Source of the DNA: Microcoleus sp. bin38.metabat.b11b12b14.051
GTDB lineage: Bacteria > Cyanobacteriota > Cyanobacteriia > Cyanobacteriales > Microcoleaceae
NCBI RefSeq assembly: GCF_013299165.1
Contig: NZ_JAAFKD010000005.1
Span: forward strand, 186,001 to 250,000
Length of the DNA stretch: 64,000 nucleotides
Reading direction: 5' to 3'
Shown here: one piece after another, positions 52,547 to 61,959 of the stretch
Position numbering within the stretch: the first letter of the stretch is position 1
Layout of the letters: every line of letters begins with the position of its first letter
Translations under genes and position numbers: made by a program
The notes under the pieces: generated by a model
Database searches by the model: none
The model's input: only the letters and a program-made list of their open reading frames with translations
Told to the model about the DNA's origin: nothing

Positions 52547-54010
52547 CTACTTCCAATACCTGCGCCAGTGAAACAAATTCTCCCATAAATTCTGGAGAAA
52601 AATATTGCTTTGGAAGCGCTGCGACTCCCAAATAGCAGCAGTTTGACCGTTAATTGCTGAAAAACTAGACCAAATATAAGGAAGTTCTGCGATCGCCTCA
52701 ACCTTCATCCCGTGACGCACCGCAAAGGCGATCGCCTGAATCAACTCCGCAGCTTGCGGGCCCACAATAGTCGCTCCCAAAATGTCCCCGTTGCGCCGCC
52801 CGACAATCTTACAAAAACCCGTTGTCTCTCCTGACATTTGAGCTCTTTCAACATTCTTGAAATGTTCCCGAGCCACAATCAAATCGTCTCCAAAACGGCG
52901 CCTTGCTTGTGCTTCCGTCAACCCAACCCTCGCCAACTGCGGATCGGAAAAAATTGCCCAAGGAATCCCGCGATAATCTATGTGAAACAGCGGCAAAAAT
53001 AAAGCATTTTTCACAGCCACCGCAGCTTCGCAATTAGCGATGTGAGGGAACGGATAGCCGCCAGCCACATCGCCGATCGCATAAATGCGCGAATTAGTTG
53101 TTTGCAACTTTTCATTTAAAATCAACCCGCGATCGCTAAATTTCACCCCAGCGGCTTCCAGATTTAACGCTGCAAAATTGTAGCCTCGCCCCGCAGCTAA
53201 AAAAATCTCCTCAGCTTCGATCGCCCTTGGCCCAGCTTGAATCCACTTTTTACCCTCAATCACCCTAGCTTGAGTCACCTCAGTCGCAGTCAGAATCCGC
53301 ACGCCTTCAGCTTCCATTCCAGCTTGCACCAAACCAGCAGCCTCGCGGTCTTCTTTCGCCAAAATGTGCGAACTTTTCACCACCAAAGTCACAGCAGATC
53401 CCAGCCGAGAAAAAGTCTGAGCCACTTCGACACCGCTGGGATCTGCACCAATTACAGCCAAACTTTTCGGCAACTGTGGCAGTTTTGCTAATTCCCCCAC
53501 TGTTTCGGAAGTAAAAAAGCCGACAGACGAAAGTCCTTCAATATTGGGAATTGCAGGCATTGTTGGACAAGCTAGCAAATAAGCGCGCGATCGCAATTTC
53601 CTGTCGCCCGCAATCACAGCCAAATCCGGTTCCACAACAAACTCGCCGTTACCAAAAATAATATCAACCCCGCGAGCAGCCAAAACGCCGAGAGCATCAA
53701 TTTCTGACAAATTAGAAACAACACCCTCAGCCCACTTTCGAGCCCCCTCAAACCGCAATTCGATCGGGCCCGCTCCCCAACTCACCCCCAAATGCGGGCG
53801 GCCGAGCTGATGAGCAAAACGAGCAGCCTCCCTCAAAGTTTGGCTGTATCTCAAACCAAAGTCGATCGGCTCTTTCCCCTCCGCGGGCAAATCTTGCGAA
53901 TGACTCAGCGGTTCCACCAAAGCAACGCGAGCCGGGAAATTAGTAGCAGTCAAAGCAGCATAGCGCCCAGCCGCTGTACCGCCAATAATTACTAAATCAT
54001 AATCAAGCAT
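52547..54010 (-). CDS. Disulfide-reductase-family flavoprotein lacking redox cysteines
   Basis: A 487-residue protein with the fold of dihydrolipoamide dehydrogenase/mercuric reductase. It has FAD motif DLVIIGGTAAGRYAAL, NAD(P) motif SLAVIGADPSGVEVAQTFSR, the second FAD contact IYAIGDVAGGYPFPHIANCE, and a C-terminal dimerisation domain (FSDPQLARVGLTEAQARRRF). The CxxxxC redox pair normally near residue 45 is absent (the region reads LVEPLSHSQDLPAEG). The C-terminal HPxxxE catalytic pair is replaced by ELPYIWSSF. It cannot use the classic dithiol chemistry, so it may be an NAD(P)H oxidase or quinone reductase-like enzyme. Its start codon is abutted by a heptamer array. Confidence 0.85.
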   Translation of the reverse strand: MLDYDLVIIGGTAAGRYAALTATNFPARVALVEPLSHSQDLPAEGKEPIDFGLRYSQTLREAARFAHQLGRPHLGVSWGAGPIELRFEGARKWAEGVVSNLSEIDALGVLAARGVDIIFGNGEFVVEPDLAVIAGDRKLRSRAYLLACPTMPAIPNIEGLSSVGFFTSETVGELAKLPQLPKSLAVIGADPSGVEVAQTFSRLGSAVTLVVKSSHILAKEDREAAGLVQAGMEAEGVRILTATEVTQARVIEGKKWIQAGPRAIEAEEIFLAAGRGYNFAALNLEAAGVKFSDRGLILNEKLQTTNSRIYAIGDVAGGYPFPHIANCEAAVAVKNALFLPLFHIDYRGIPWAIFSDPQLARVGLTEAQARRRFGDDLIVAREHFKNVERAQMSGETTGFCKIVGRRNGDILGATIVGPQAAELIQAIAFAVRHGMKVEAIAELPYIWSSFSAINGQTAAIWESQRFQSNIFLQNLWENLFHWRRYWK

Positions 54011-54013
54011 AAA

Positions 54014-54152
54014 TAGTCAGTTGACAGTTGACAGTTGACAGTTGACAGTTGACAGTTGACAGTTGACAGTTGACAGTTGACAGTTGGCAGTTAGTTGACA
54101 GTTGACAGTTGACAGTTGACAGTTGACAGTTGACAGTTGACAGTTGTCAGTT
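54014..54152. repeat. GTTGACA heptamer array
   Basis: About 19 units of GTTGACA, with one break at GTTGGCAGTTA. It starts three bases upstream of the minus-strand flavoprotein start codon, so it occupies that gene's leader. Confidence 0.9.
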
Positions 54153-54389
54153 TAAAAATACCAGCGAACTTTTATATTTGTATTTCTTTATTTTGTTTCT
54201 TCTCTTGCTTCTCTTTCTTCTCCTTCTTCGTATCCTAGGGCTATCGCGCGGCGAAAGCCTAACGCTACGAGAGCAGTTCCTTCAAAAAATCATTCAACAG
54301 TGCCAATAGAATATATTAATTCCAAATAATTTATAAGAGTGCGAGCATCTCCCTTGGGATGCAAGCAAAATCCTCGCACTCCAGCAACA

Positions 54390-55535
54390 TCAAGCCATTG
54401 ACAACTGAGCGCAGACATCGGCAAGTCCAGAAATCAGCCGCAGATTGTCGGCCCTCTCGCGCACGGCTACTCGAAAATATCGATCGCCCAACTCAGGAAA
54501 ACTCAAACAATCCCGAATCAAAATCCGGTGTTTTTGCAACAGACTTTTTTGGATCGCAGTCACCGACACCGACGACTCAACTAACAAGAAATTAGCCGCC
54601 CCGGCAATTGGTTGCAAACCCGGTAAATCAGCCAAACCTTCAAACAGCTCCCGACGAGCCACAGGCAGCCAATCCCAAGTTTGCCGCTCAAAAGCAGCAT
54701 CTCGCAGCGCAGCGGCAGCCGCCGCCGCCGCCAAGGCATTTACAGGCCAAGGATCGCGCCGCAACTGCCAGCGGCGGAGGATATCGGGACGGGCGATCGC
54801 ACATCCGATCCGCAGTCCCGGCAGAGAATAGAATTTGGTGAGCGATCGTAAAACCACCAAATTCGGAAACTCCTCAACAGCAGCGATCGAACTTTGCTGC
54901 TGTTGAGGCGGTAGAAAGTCCATAAAGGCCTCATCTACCACCACCAGAGCCAAATGCTCCAAATAAGGGCGAATCGCTTCCCTAGCGAACAGCAAACCCG
55001 TCGGATTGTGCGGGTTGTTGAGCAGCAAACCTCGATCGGCACCGAGAGTAAGGGGAACCGGGATTTTCAGGGAAGGAGAGACCAATAAACGGTTAGAAAC
55101 TGACAAATCATCCGTTACTAACTCGTTTAAAAGCTCCGCCTTCAAAGATTGAAGCTCCAAAGGACATTCCAGCACCTGTGCGCCGAAAGCCTTCAGAGCC
55201 CGCCAGTAATCGCCAAAAGCCGGAGTTACCAAATAAGTCGCCTCCAGCTCCGACAAATCCCAAGCCGCCCAAGTCAACAATTCTGCCGAACCGTTCCCCG
55301 GCAAAATCCAATCCGGGTCAACATTCAAAGCCTCACCCAAAGCAGCCCTGAGCTCTCCATAATCCGGATCTGGGTAAGCCGTCAGACTGCTCGAGTGAGA
55401 TTGAATCGCAGCCAGGGCCGACTCAGGAGGGCCCAAAGGACTGATACTGGCAGAAAAATCGAGAATAGCAGAGGCAGGACAGCCCGCCAGTGTGGCTGCC
55501 CAAGCTAAATTCCCACCGTGTACAGGTCTAATCAA
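54390..55535 (-). CDS. cobD: Threonine-phosphate decarboxylase (CobD-type aminotransferase fold)
   Basis: A PLP enzyme that makes (R)-1-amino-2-propanol phosphate for the cobalamin lower-ligand linker. The N-terminal HGGNLAWAA motif is characteristic of CobD as opposed to HisC. PLP-site features are PGNGSAELLTWAAWDL, NNPHNPTG, VVVDEAFMDF and the Schiff-base lysine in LRSLTKFYSLPGLRIG. A conserved Arg in YFRVAVRERADN binds the carboxylate. The length of 381 residues suits CobD. Histidinol-phosphate aminotransferase is the main alternative. It precedes HU only by proximity on the same strand. Confidence 0.87.
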   Translation of the reverse strand: MIRPVHGGNLAWAATLAGCPASAILDFSASISPLGPPESALAAIQSHSSSLTAYPDPDYGELRAALGEALNVDPDWILPGNGSAELLTWAAWDLSELEATYLVTPAFGDYWRALKAFGAQVLECPLELQSLKAELLNELVTDDLSVSNRLLVSPSLKIPVPLTLGADRGLLLNNPHNPTGLLFAREAIRPYLEHLALVVVDEAFMDFLPPQQQQSSIAAVEEFPNLVVLRSLTKFYSLPGLRIGCAIARPDILRRWQLRRDPWPVNALAAAAAAAALRDAAFERQTWDWLPVARRELFEGLADLPGLQPIAGAANFLLVESSVSVTAIQKSLLQKHRILIRDCLSFPELGDRYFRVAVRERADNLRLISGLADVCAQLSMA

Positions 55536-55550
55536 GACTCAGTTCGCCAG

Positions 55551-55841
55551 TTATTGGGGGTTTTTCGGCGGTGCAACTCTGTCCTTAAACAACTTGCCTG
55601 CGGAAAATGCAGGAACCTTAGTTGCCGGGATTTCCATCTTGTCGCCTGTTTTGGGATTGCGACCCTCGCGGGCTTTGCGTTCCCGCGACTCAAACGATCC
55701 AAAACCCACCAGTGTCACCTTATCGCCGTCTGAGACAGCTTCCATGATTGCTTCCAAGGCTGCACTCAACACGGCATCTGCCTGTTTTTTCGTGACACTA
55801 GCCTTTTCTGCCACTACATCAACCAATTCACCTTTGTTCAT
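55551..55841 (-). CDS. HU family DNA-binding protein
   Basis: A nucleoid-associated histone-like protein of 96 residues. The start is set at MNKGELVDVVAEKASVTKKQ, with AAGGAG about 9 bases before the ATG; eight upstream codons in the open frame are discounted. The core motif VTLVGFGSFESRERKAREGR and the DNA-binding arm RNPKTGDKMEIPATKVPAFS are intact. It is highly similar to cyanobacterial HU. cobD begins 15 bp downstream of its stop, so the two could be co-transcribed. Confidence 0.96.
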   Translation of the reverse strand: MNKGELVDVVAEKASVTKKQADAVLSAALEAIMEAVSDGDKVTLVGFGSFESRERKAREGRNPKTGDKMEIPATKVPAFSAGKLFKDRVAPPKNPQ

Positions 55842-56664
55842 TGCGCACTCCTTCTGGGTTTGCAAAATACGTCAAACTGAGTTCAATTATTAGCTGCGAG
55901 TTATCAACTGCATTGGAGTTTGGGTTTGGAGGTTGGGGTAGTTCCCTATTGCTCCAGCCCGCTTCCCAATTAAGAACTCCTGCTGAATACCAATTACCCT
56001 AGGATAATTGGTCAGAAAAGGAATTTTTGTTTCTAATTGCTGAAAACCCCACAGCATCTAATTTTCACTGCATTATTCTAAAGTTTTGCCGGTCGTTATG
56101 GATCGGTGGAACCTTTAATTTATATGGAACTTGCCAACTTTTTAGAATTAATACCCAAATTTTCTTAAAAAAATACAACCTGGAGAGAAGATTTTTAGCC
56201 GGGAGTGGATTTGAAATGGGGAAACAAGCAGAAATGGAAGGAATAAAATGTCATTTGTCAAGAGTTAAACAAAAGTTTATTTTCTTCTTGCCTCTGCTTT
56301 CTGAGAGAAAGAAGGTGAATTAAAACGAACAAAGTCAGAATTGTCAAGGGTAAAATAAAAAATTCCCTCGCACCTCGCACCTCGAACCATTTGTGTCACC
56401 GATCGCCTAAAAACCTTTGTATCTGTCGTTTATAGCCGAGGCCCGATCCCCCTTGCATCCCCCGGATAGTCGGGGGACGAAATACGCTCTTGTCCCCCTC
56501 CCACCAGGGGGGTTAGGGGCGATCGAGACTCAGCAAATCGTCAGACAGCAGACAGGCACTACTTTTGGCATTAAGTTGACACTTCTTCCTTCTTCCTTCT
56601 TCCTTCTTCCTTCTTCCTTCTTCCTTCTTCCTTCTTCCTTCTTCCCTCTTCCTTCGCCCGGGGC
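55842..56664. other. Intergenic region upstream of HU and downstream of pilQ
   Basis: It contains the HU promoter region, AT-rich sequence with no supported gene (a weak TTG-started frame at 56027 shows no protein character), and a GC-rich hairpin near 56437-56475 (CATCCCCCGGATAGTCGGGGGA). A CTTCTTC heptamer array at 56577-56655 reaches to within ten bases of the pilQ stop. Confidence 0.55.
56577..56655. repeat. CTTCTTC heptamer array
   Basis: About ten units of TTCTTCC, ending next to the 3' end of pilQ. The complementary GAAGGAA type occurs inside comEC. Confidence 0.85.
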
Positions 56665-59088
56665 CTACTGTCTGGGCTGAACCGGCTGACTGCGCTGCAA
56701 CAGTTGGCGGGCGTCGGGACTGATGCTGTTTTGGTAGCCGAAGTTCGATCGATCGCTATCATCCAAAATCTGCGGAGTCAGCAATACAATCAACTCCGCC
56801 CGCTGGTTGTCCTTAACGGTTCTCCTGAACAGCGAACCGATAATCGGCAAATCTCCCAAAATAGGAATCTTGTTGGCTACAATCCGTTCTTCGTCGCGGA
56901 TAATCCCCGACACAATCAAAGTTTGACCGTCCCGCAGGCGAATTAGCCCGGATTGCAAAGAGCGCTCTCCCAGCAGCGTGATCGTATTAATGTTCGCGCC
57001 CGTGGACAATTGTTGCGGGTTGCCCGGTGTCCTGATAATCGGGTTCACCCGCAGAGAGACAAAGCCATTATCGTCAACCCGGTCAACTGCCACCCCTAAC
57101 TGCAAACCTGCCCGATCCTTAACAGCAGTCACTGTTGTGGTGCTGGTATTTCCGGTAGTCTGCGTTTGCGACGTGACGTTACTGATTACCTCATCAGTAA
57201 TATTCACATTCGCCGTTTCTCCTTCTTGAACCACCAGAGTCGGATCGGTCAAGATTTTGGCATTCCGGGTTTCAATAGTTGCCTGCAACGCTGAGAGGAA
57301 CCTCCTCGGATATTGGAAGAATGGGAACAAGGCGAAAGTCGCAGCTCCCGCAGAATTTGGGGTTGTAGGGTTAAACGGGGTGTAATCGCTAATCCCGACT
57401 CGCGTGGGGTCATTAGTAATCGGGGCGATCGGCTGGACGAACAACCCGCCACCATTTCCTGTGAGGGGAACGTTAATTAAATTGCCCCTCGGATCGTAGA
57501 AAGGAGCCACGGCACTTGGTATGGGGTTGGGGACGATCGGCCGGCCAGTGATGCCGGGGTCGCTGCCAAACCCCCTTGCTGGAGGATTGATGCCGCCGAA
57601 ATTGAGACTTGCTACTCCCCCATCATTGACAAAGAAATTGTTATTAATTCCGAAAGAGAAACTGCTGCTACTTCTGTTGTTTCCCAACAAGTTGACATCG
57701 ATCACCTTGACGTTGACAGCCACTTGACGGCGGCGTAAATCTAGCTGAGTCAAGAAAGCTACGGCAATATCAACTTTGCGGGGGTCGCCCACCAAAGTGA
57801 TGGAATTGAGCCGAGAATCTGCCAGCACCGACAGTCCCCTCAGCAATAGGGGCCCGTTGCCGTCCTTGGCACCGATCGCCTTAATGTCAGGTTCCCGAAT
57901 TTCCACATCCCGCGCGGCATTTCCCTGGCCTACGGTTTGGATAGTCACCCGAGTAATCGGCAGTTGAGTTTCCGCACCTTGAGCGCTCAAAAAGTTAGCT
58001 GCATCGGTCGATCGCACTTGATTGAGCCGCAAAGTGCGAACAATGATGTTGCGCGAGTCCAGAGGCAAATTAGTCCCCACAAAAATCGTGCGCCCGACGC
58101 GGTTTGCTTGCAATCCGCTAATCCGCAGCACGTAGTTAAAAACATCTTGCACCGACTCATTTTCGATGTCCAAGGAAATCTTCGGCCCTTCATCAGAGCC
58201 TGCTGCTGCTCCAGGAGCAGCCGGCGGCTGGCCCGGTTGACCGGGGGCTCCACCGCCCGTAAAAGCAATGTTCAATCCCGCAGCCCGGGCCAGCAGAGCT
58301 AACACGTCGCGGACTGGAGCATCTCGCAGCACCAAGCGGGGGATGCGTTCTCCCGAGCTCAGTTCGATACTTGCCCCAGCAGGCGCGATGTTAGATACGG
58401 CGATATCTCCCAACGGCGGCGCTACAGCCCGCGGCTGGAAAGGGGCAGCTTGATTGTTCTGAGATTGTATTTCGCTGGGGAGGGGCGGGCGATCGTCCCT
58501 AGTAACAGTAACTTGGGGATTTGGCAGCAGTACCCCCGGAGTTTGTGAGGTGCGGATTTGCGGGGCCGGCCGAGGAGTTGATGGGCTCAGCGGCAGTCCC
58601 GGCGGCGGGGGTGCAGCTTGGGCTTGATTGAGCGCAGTCAAACCAGGCTGTGCAGCTTGGGTTGACTGCACTGTACCGCCCTGTCCCGCAACGCTGAGGA
58701 CAATGCTTTGGCCTTGTCCGGGGACAACTTGTCCGCTGGGAACTCCGCTGGTGCCTGCCACCACAACGCGGATGCTGTTGGCCTCTACCTGAGTGATTTC
58801 TACCGAAGAAATACCGGGGGCTGGGTTGTCTTGCCGGAAGCTGCTGCCTTGGCGCAGGCGGAGCTGGGTGTTAGTAATTGTGGCTTGGTAGGTATTGCCG
58901 CTGTTGATGCCGAAAACTTGCGGGCGATCGCCCTTTTCGGTAGCTAGCACAATACTTACGCCATTATTGGCTTGACTTACCTGCACTCCTGTGACCTGAG
59001 TCGGTGCAGCCCAGACGGGCCCTTGGGCGACTAGAACTCCGGCAACACTGCACAAGAGTCCTCCACTTAACCGTAGATGCTGTTTCAC
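56665..59088 (-). CDS. pilQ: Type IV pilus secretin PilQ with AMIN domain
   Basis: The outer-membrane secretin through which type IV pili extend, needed for twitching or gliding motility and DNA uptake. It has 807 residues with signal peptide LSGGLLCSVAGVLVAQGPVW. An AMIN domain for peptidoglycan binding follows (about 30-135, VTGVQVSQANNGVSIVL), then a long Pro/Gln/Ser-rich linker. STN/secretin N-domains come next (about 245-400, ISLDIENESVQDVFNYVLRI). The C-terminal secretin domain has ILTDPTLVVQEGETANVNI and KIPILGDLPIIGSLFR. It is the last gene of the minus-strand pil operon; a repeat-filled 576-bp gap separates it from pilO. Confidence 0.95.
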   Translation of the reverse strand: MKQHLRLSGGLLCSVAGVLVAQGPVWAAPTQVTGVQVSQANNGVSIVLATEKGDRPQVFGINSGNTYQATITNTQLRLRQGSSFRQDNPAPGISSVEITQVEANSIRVVVAGTSGVPSGQVVPGQGQSIVLSVAGQGGTVQSTQAAQPGLTALNQAQAAPPPPGLPLSPSTPRPAPQIRTSQTPGVLLPNPQVTVTRDDRPPLPSEIQSQNNQAAPFQPRAVAPPLGDIAVSNIAPAGASIELSSGERIPRLVLRDAPVRDVLALLARAAGLNIAFTGGGAPGQPGQPPAAPGAAAGSDEGPKISLDIENESVQDVFNYVLRISGLQANRVGRTIFVGTNLPLDSRNIIVRTLRLNQVRSTDAANFLSAQGAETQLPITRVTIQTVGQGNAARDVEIREPDIKAIGAKDGNGPLLLRGLSVLADSRLNSITLVGDPRKVDIAVAFLTQLDLRRRQVAVNVKVIDVNLLGNNRSSSSFSFGINNNFFVNDGGVASLNFGGINPPARGFGSDPGITGRPIVPNPIPSAVAPFYDPRGNLINVPLTGNGGGLFVQPIAPITNDPTRVGISDYTPFNPTTPNSAGAATFALFPFFQYPRRFLSALQATIETRNAKILTDPTLVVQEGETANVNITDEVISNVTSQTQTTGNTSTTTVTAVKDRAGLQLGVAVDRVDDNGFVSLRVNPIIRTPGNPQQLSTGANINTITLLGERSLQSGLIRLRDGQTLIVSGIIRDEERIVANKIPILGDLPIIGSLFRRTVKDNQRAELIVLLTPQILDDSDRSNFGYQNSISPDARQLLQRSQPVQPRQ

Positions 59089-59394
59089 ATTCTCTCCTCA
59101 ATTACACTTTTCTATTTGTGATTCCGCGTTTTTTGTCAGCATTTTTTACTGACTGAAATATTCCCAATTCAGATTTTTTTTGAATCAAGAAGTTATAAAG
59201 CAATTGGTACAAATTCTCATCTTAGATAGCCAGAATAACTATTATTTTTCTGACTTTCATATTTTTTTGAACTTTACCTTTTAATCTTCAATCTTCGAGC
59301 TTCCACCTGGGAACATCTTTGTTTGGCATTTGTAGAGCTCTTCAAGGAAGCTCACAAGTCGTACATACTTTTTTTTGGGAGTTTTGATGCTCCC

Positions 59395-59588
59395 TGACCA
59401 ATGCCCAATGACCAATCACTAATCACTAATGCTCAATCACTAATGCTCAATGACTAATAACCAATGCCCAATGCCCAATGCCCAATGCCCAATGCCCAAT
59501 GACCAATGCCCAATGCCCAATGCCCAATGCCCAATGCCCAATGCCCAATGCCCAATGCCCAATGACTCTTGACCAATGACTCTTGACA
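59395..59588. repeat. CCCAATG heptamer array between pilO and pilQ
   Basis: About 22 units, first mixed (ACCAATG, TCACTAA, TGCTCAA) and then mostly CCCAATG. The remainder of the gap 59089-59664 is AT-rich without a gene. Confidence 0.88.
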
Positions 59589-59664
59589 AAAAAAGAGATG
59601 CTCCCTTCCACCTTCTGCTGAAACAGCAACTTTAGAATGCTAGCTAATATCCGCCACAACCCTG

Positions 59665-60477
59665 CTACTTAGCCGGAGTTGGAGCCGGAGTTGGAGCCGG
59701 AGTTGGCAGTTTTTCTTCTTGCTTTAAGGGCAGCAGCGCGTGCAATTCAAAAGCTGTTTTAATTTTCGTTTGCGGCTGCTCCACAGGGATGATTTTCCCT
59801 TTCAGAAAATCCACTTCAATTGACTGACTTGGTGTTAGCAATTCAGATTTCAAATTCCTCACTACCAACAGCGACTGCATCAACTCCAAGTTCCGCATAA
59901 AATTGCGGGTTTGAGCGAAATTGCCTTCAAACTCTACCTTAAATTTTTTGCGCCTGAGCTTGCCAGCCAGGGAAGGGCCAAAGGACGAATCGCTGAGAAT
60001 ATCCGGGTCGGGTGCTCCCGGGACGGGCGCGGCTCCTTGTTGCCCGACATCCGGTTCAAATTTAGTAATTTTAGCCTTGAGGTCGTCACTTTGCACGCCG
60101 GCGTTGATTCTGTTCACCAGTTGGTTCATGTCAAGCAGCAGCGTGGTAGCGCTGGCGTCGCTGGCAAACATTGCCGTCACGTTGGCCCGGCGCTGTTTAG
60201 CTTCTTCTTGCTTGGCTTCTGCTTCTGCCTTTTTCGTAATTTGAGCTTGCAATTGCACTTGCGTTTGCTTGCTTTCGGTAATTTTTTGCTTGATTTCGCT
60301 GCCTTTTTGAAATTCTGGCAGTACGAACTGGTAGCCGAGGTACCCTGCAACTCCCAGGCCGAGAACTGCGATACCTATGGCTTGGACTTGGGGTGTCAGC
60401 TTAATGCCAAATATTTCCTGAGTCCCTGCCTCTTCTGCTTGTCCCCCGCCGGGAATAAACTGATTTGATGCTGTCAT
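59665..60477 (-). CDS. pilO: Type IV pilus assembly protein PilO
   Basis: An inner-membrane partner of PilN in the alignment complex. The 270-residue product has an N-terminal cytoplasmic part, one transmembrane helix ([20 protein letters not shown]), a coiled coil ([20 protein letters not shown]) and a periplasmic ferredoxin-like domain. It ends in a [12 protein letters not shown] repeat. It overlaps pilN by four bases (ATGA), so it is translationally coupled. Confidence 0.93.
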   Translation of the reverse strand: MTASNQFIPGGGQAEEAGTQEIFGIKLTPQVQAIGIAVLGLGVAGYLGYQFVLPEFQKGSEIKQKITESKQTQVQLQAQITKKAEAEAKQEEAKQRRANVTAMFASDASATTLLLDMNQLVNRINAGVQSDDLKAKITKFEPDVGQQGAAPVPGAPDPDILSDSSFGPSLAGKLRRKKFKVEFEGNFAQTRNFMRNLELMQSLLVVRNLKSELLTPSQSIEVDFLKGKIIPVEQPQTKIKTAFELHALLPLKQEEKLPTPAPTPAPTPAK

Positions 60478-61388
60478 GGTTTTTTCACATCTCCTTTTGC
60501 TGGTAGCACTCCTTTTTCTTGAAGTGTTTCTATGCGTATGGCCAACCCGTCTGCTTGCTTGCTCCGCAGTTCCGGGAGCAGCTCCGAGGCCCCTGTCGGG
60601 CTGAGTGTTGTTTCAATTTTATATTCCACTACCGGCCGCAGTTTGGGAAGTTCTGCTGCTGCTGTGGAATTTTGGTTGCGGACTTGCAATTGTGCGGGGT
60701 TGTTTTTTAGTGTCGCCGCTACCAGTTTGGTATCGGTGTTGAGGAAGAAAGGAGAGCGCTGGACTAACAGCATAAAGTCGTTAACTTGAGCAAAGGTACT
60801 GGCGATGCCGGAAATTTGTACTTTTGCGGTTTGGGGCGCCGCGACAGGGGGGGGAGCAGCGACTGGGGTAGGGCTGGCTGGGGAGGGACTCGCCCCGGGA
60901 GACGGACTCGCCCCGGGGGACGCGGCGGGAGTTGCAGCAGGCGGAGGGGGTGCTGCTGCAACAGGGGAGGGACTGGGGTCGATTTGCTCGATTTTGGCAA
61001 TTTGGACTCCGGCGGGAGTGCGGGCACTCACGTCTTGCAGCATCGCTGACCAAGGTTTAATTTGGTCGAATACTCCGGCTAATGCTTGGTATTCGGCAGT
61101 AATTTTGTTGGTTTCGGCGTCTATCGCTTTGATGGCGTTGGCTTGAGTGTTTAACTTTGCCAGTTCTTGGTCGATTTTTGCTTGTTCTTGGACTAAGCCA
61201 CTATTTTCGTTTGTCGCCCACCACCAAGCACCCATGACGGCGGCGTTGAGGCCGAAGGCAAACAGCAGCGCTCCGATTAGGGGGAGTTGGTCTTTGGCGC
61301 CGCCGGAACTTCTTTTAGGTGAGCTTTTGGCGGCCGCGGGTTTGTAGTCGGGACGGTCGTTGAGAAAATTAATATCTAGGCTGTACAT
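60474..61388 (-). CDS. pilN: Type IV pilus assembly protein PilN
   Basis: A bitopic inner-membrane protein that binds PilM through its N-terminus. The start is set at MYSLDINFLNDRPDYK, which carries the conserved INFLxxRP PilM-binding motif, rather than 12 codons upstream. A membrane helix (LIGALLFAFGLNAAVMGAWW), a coiled coil and a periplasmic domain follow. The periplasmic domain is interrupted by an unusually long Pro/Ala/Ser linker (SPGASPSPGASPSPASPTPV), here about 45 residues. The length of 304 residues exceeds the roughly 200 of proteobacterial PilN because of this insertion. Confidence 0.93.
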   Translation of the reverse strand: MYSLDINFLNDRPDYKPAAAKSSPKRSSGGAKDQLPLIGALLFAFGLNAAVMGAWWWATNENSGLVQEQAKIDQELAKLNTQANAIKAIDAETNKITAEYQALAGVFDQIKPWSAMLQDVSARTPAGVQIAKIEQIDPSPSPVAAAPPPPAATPAASPGASPSPGASPSPASPTPVAAPPPVAAPQTAKVQISGIASTFAQVNDFMLLVQRSPFFLNTDTKLVAATLKNNPAQLQVRNQNSTAAAELPKLRPVVEYKIETTLSPTGASELLPELRSKQADGLAIRIETLQEKGVLPAKGDVKKP

Positions 61389-61762
61389 GGCTTCACTCGA
61401 TTTTATAGCAGAAGGCAGAAGCAAGAAGGCATCACAGGCGGAGTTCGAGGTAAAAAGAAGGATTCAAGAAGGCGCAATTGACTGCATTGTTTCAGCAATG
61501 CGAGAACATCCCAACCATCTTGGCTGTTGCTATAGATTTTAATTGGAAATTTTAGATTTTAGACAGAGCACCAGATGACGGGCACAAGTGAAGGATTTAT
61601 TTAGGGAAGAAAGAAACAATTTTCGACCTTCAACTCAAGGAAGTGACTGCTTATACCTCGGTTTTTTTACCAGAAAGAATTGGTTTTAAATCCTCTCCGT
61701 TTTAGGGAGAAATTAAAAGCAGACTATTCACTTCTCAAATCCTCTTCCTGACCGGGAGAGGT
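61389..61762. other. Spacer between pilM and pilN without a gene
   Basis: It contains GAAGGCAGAAGCAAGAAGGC-like repeat remnants and an imperfect ATTTTAG run near 61549-61561. No open frame on the operon strand is supported. With the following heptamer array it makes a 571-bp interruption of an operon that is normally tightly packed. Confidence 0.6.
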
Positions 61763-61955
61763 AGCTGTCAACTGTCAACTGTCAACTGTCAACTGTCAAC
61801 TGTCAACTGTCAACTGTCAACTGTCAACTGTCAAAGCTGTCAAAGCTGTCAACTGTCAACTGTCAACTGTCAACTGTCAACTGTCAAAGCTGTCAACTGT
61901 CAACTGTCAACTGTCAACTGTCAAAGCTGTCAACTGTCAACCCAAAGAGCTGTCA
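61763..61955. repeat. GTCAACT heptamer array between pilM and pilN
   Basis: About 24 units of CTGTCAA, periodically broken by an extra AAG giving AAAGCTGTCAA. It ends five bases from the pilM stop. Confidence 0.9.
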
Positions 61956-61959
61956 TAGG

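Noticed and set aside
54014-54152. CRISPR-like repeat
   Set aside because: It is a pure 7-bp tandem repeat without spacers.
56027-56323. A 98-aa open frame between HU and pilQ
   Set aside because: It starts with TTG without a ribosome site, and its composition (Phe, Lys, Cys, Arg rich) looks like AT-rich non-coding DNA.
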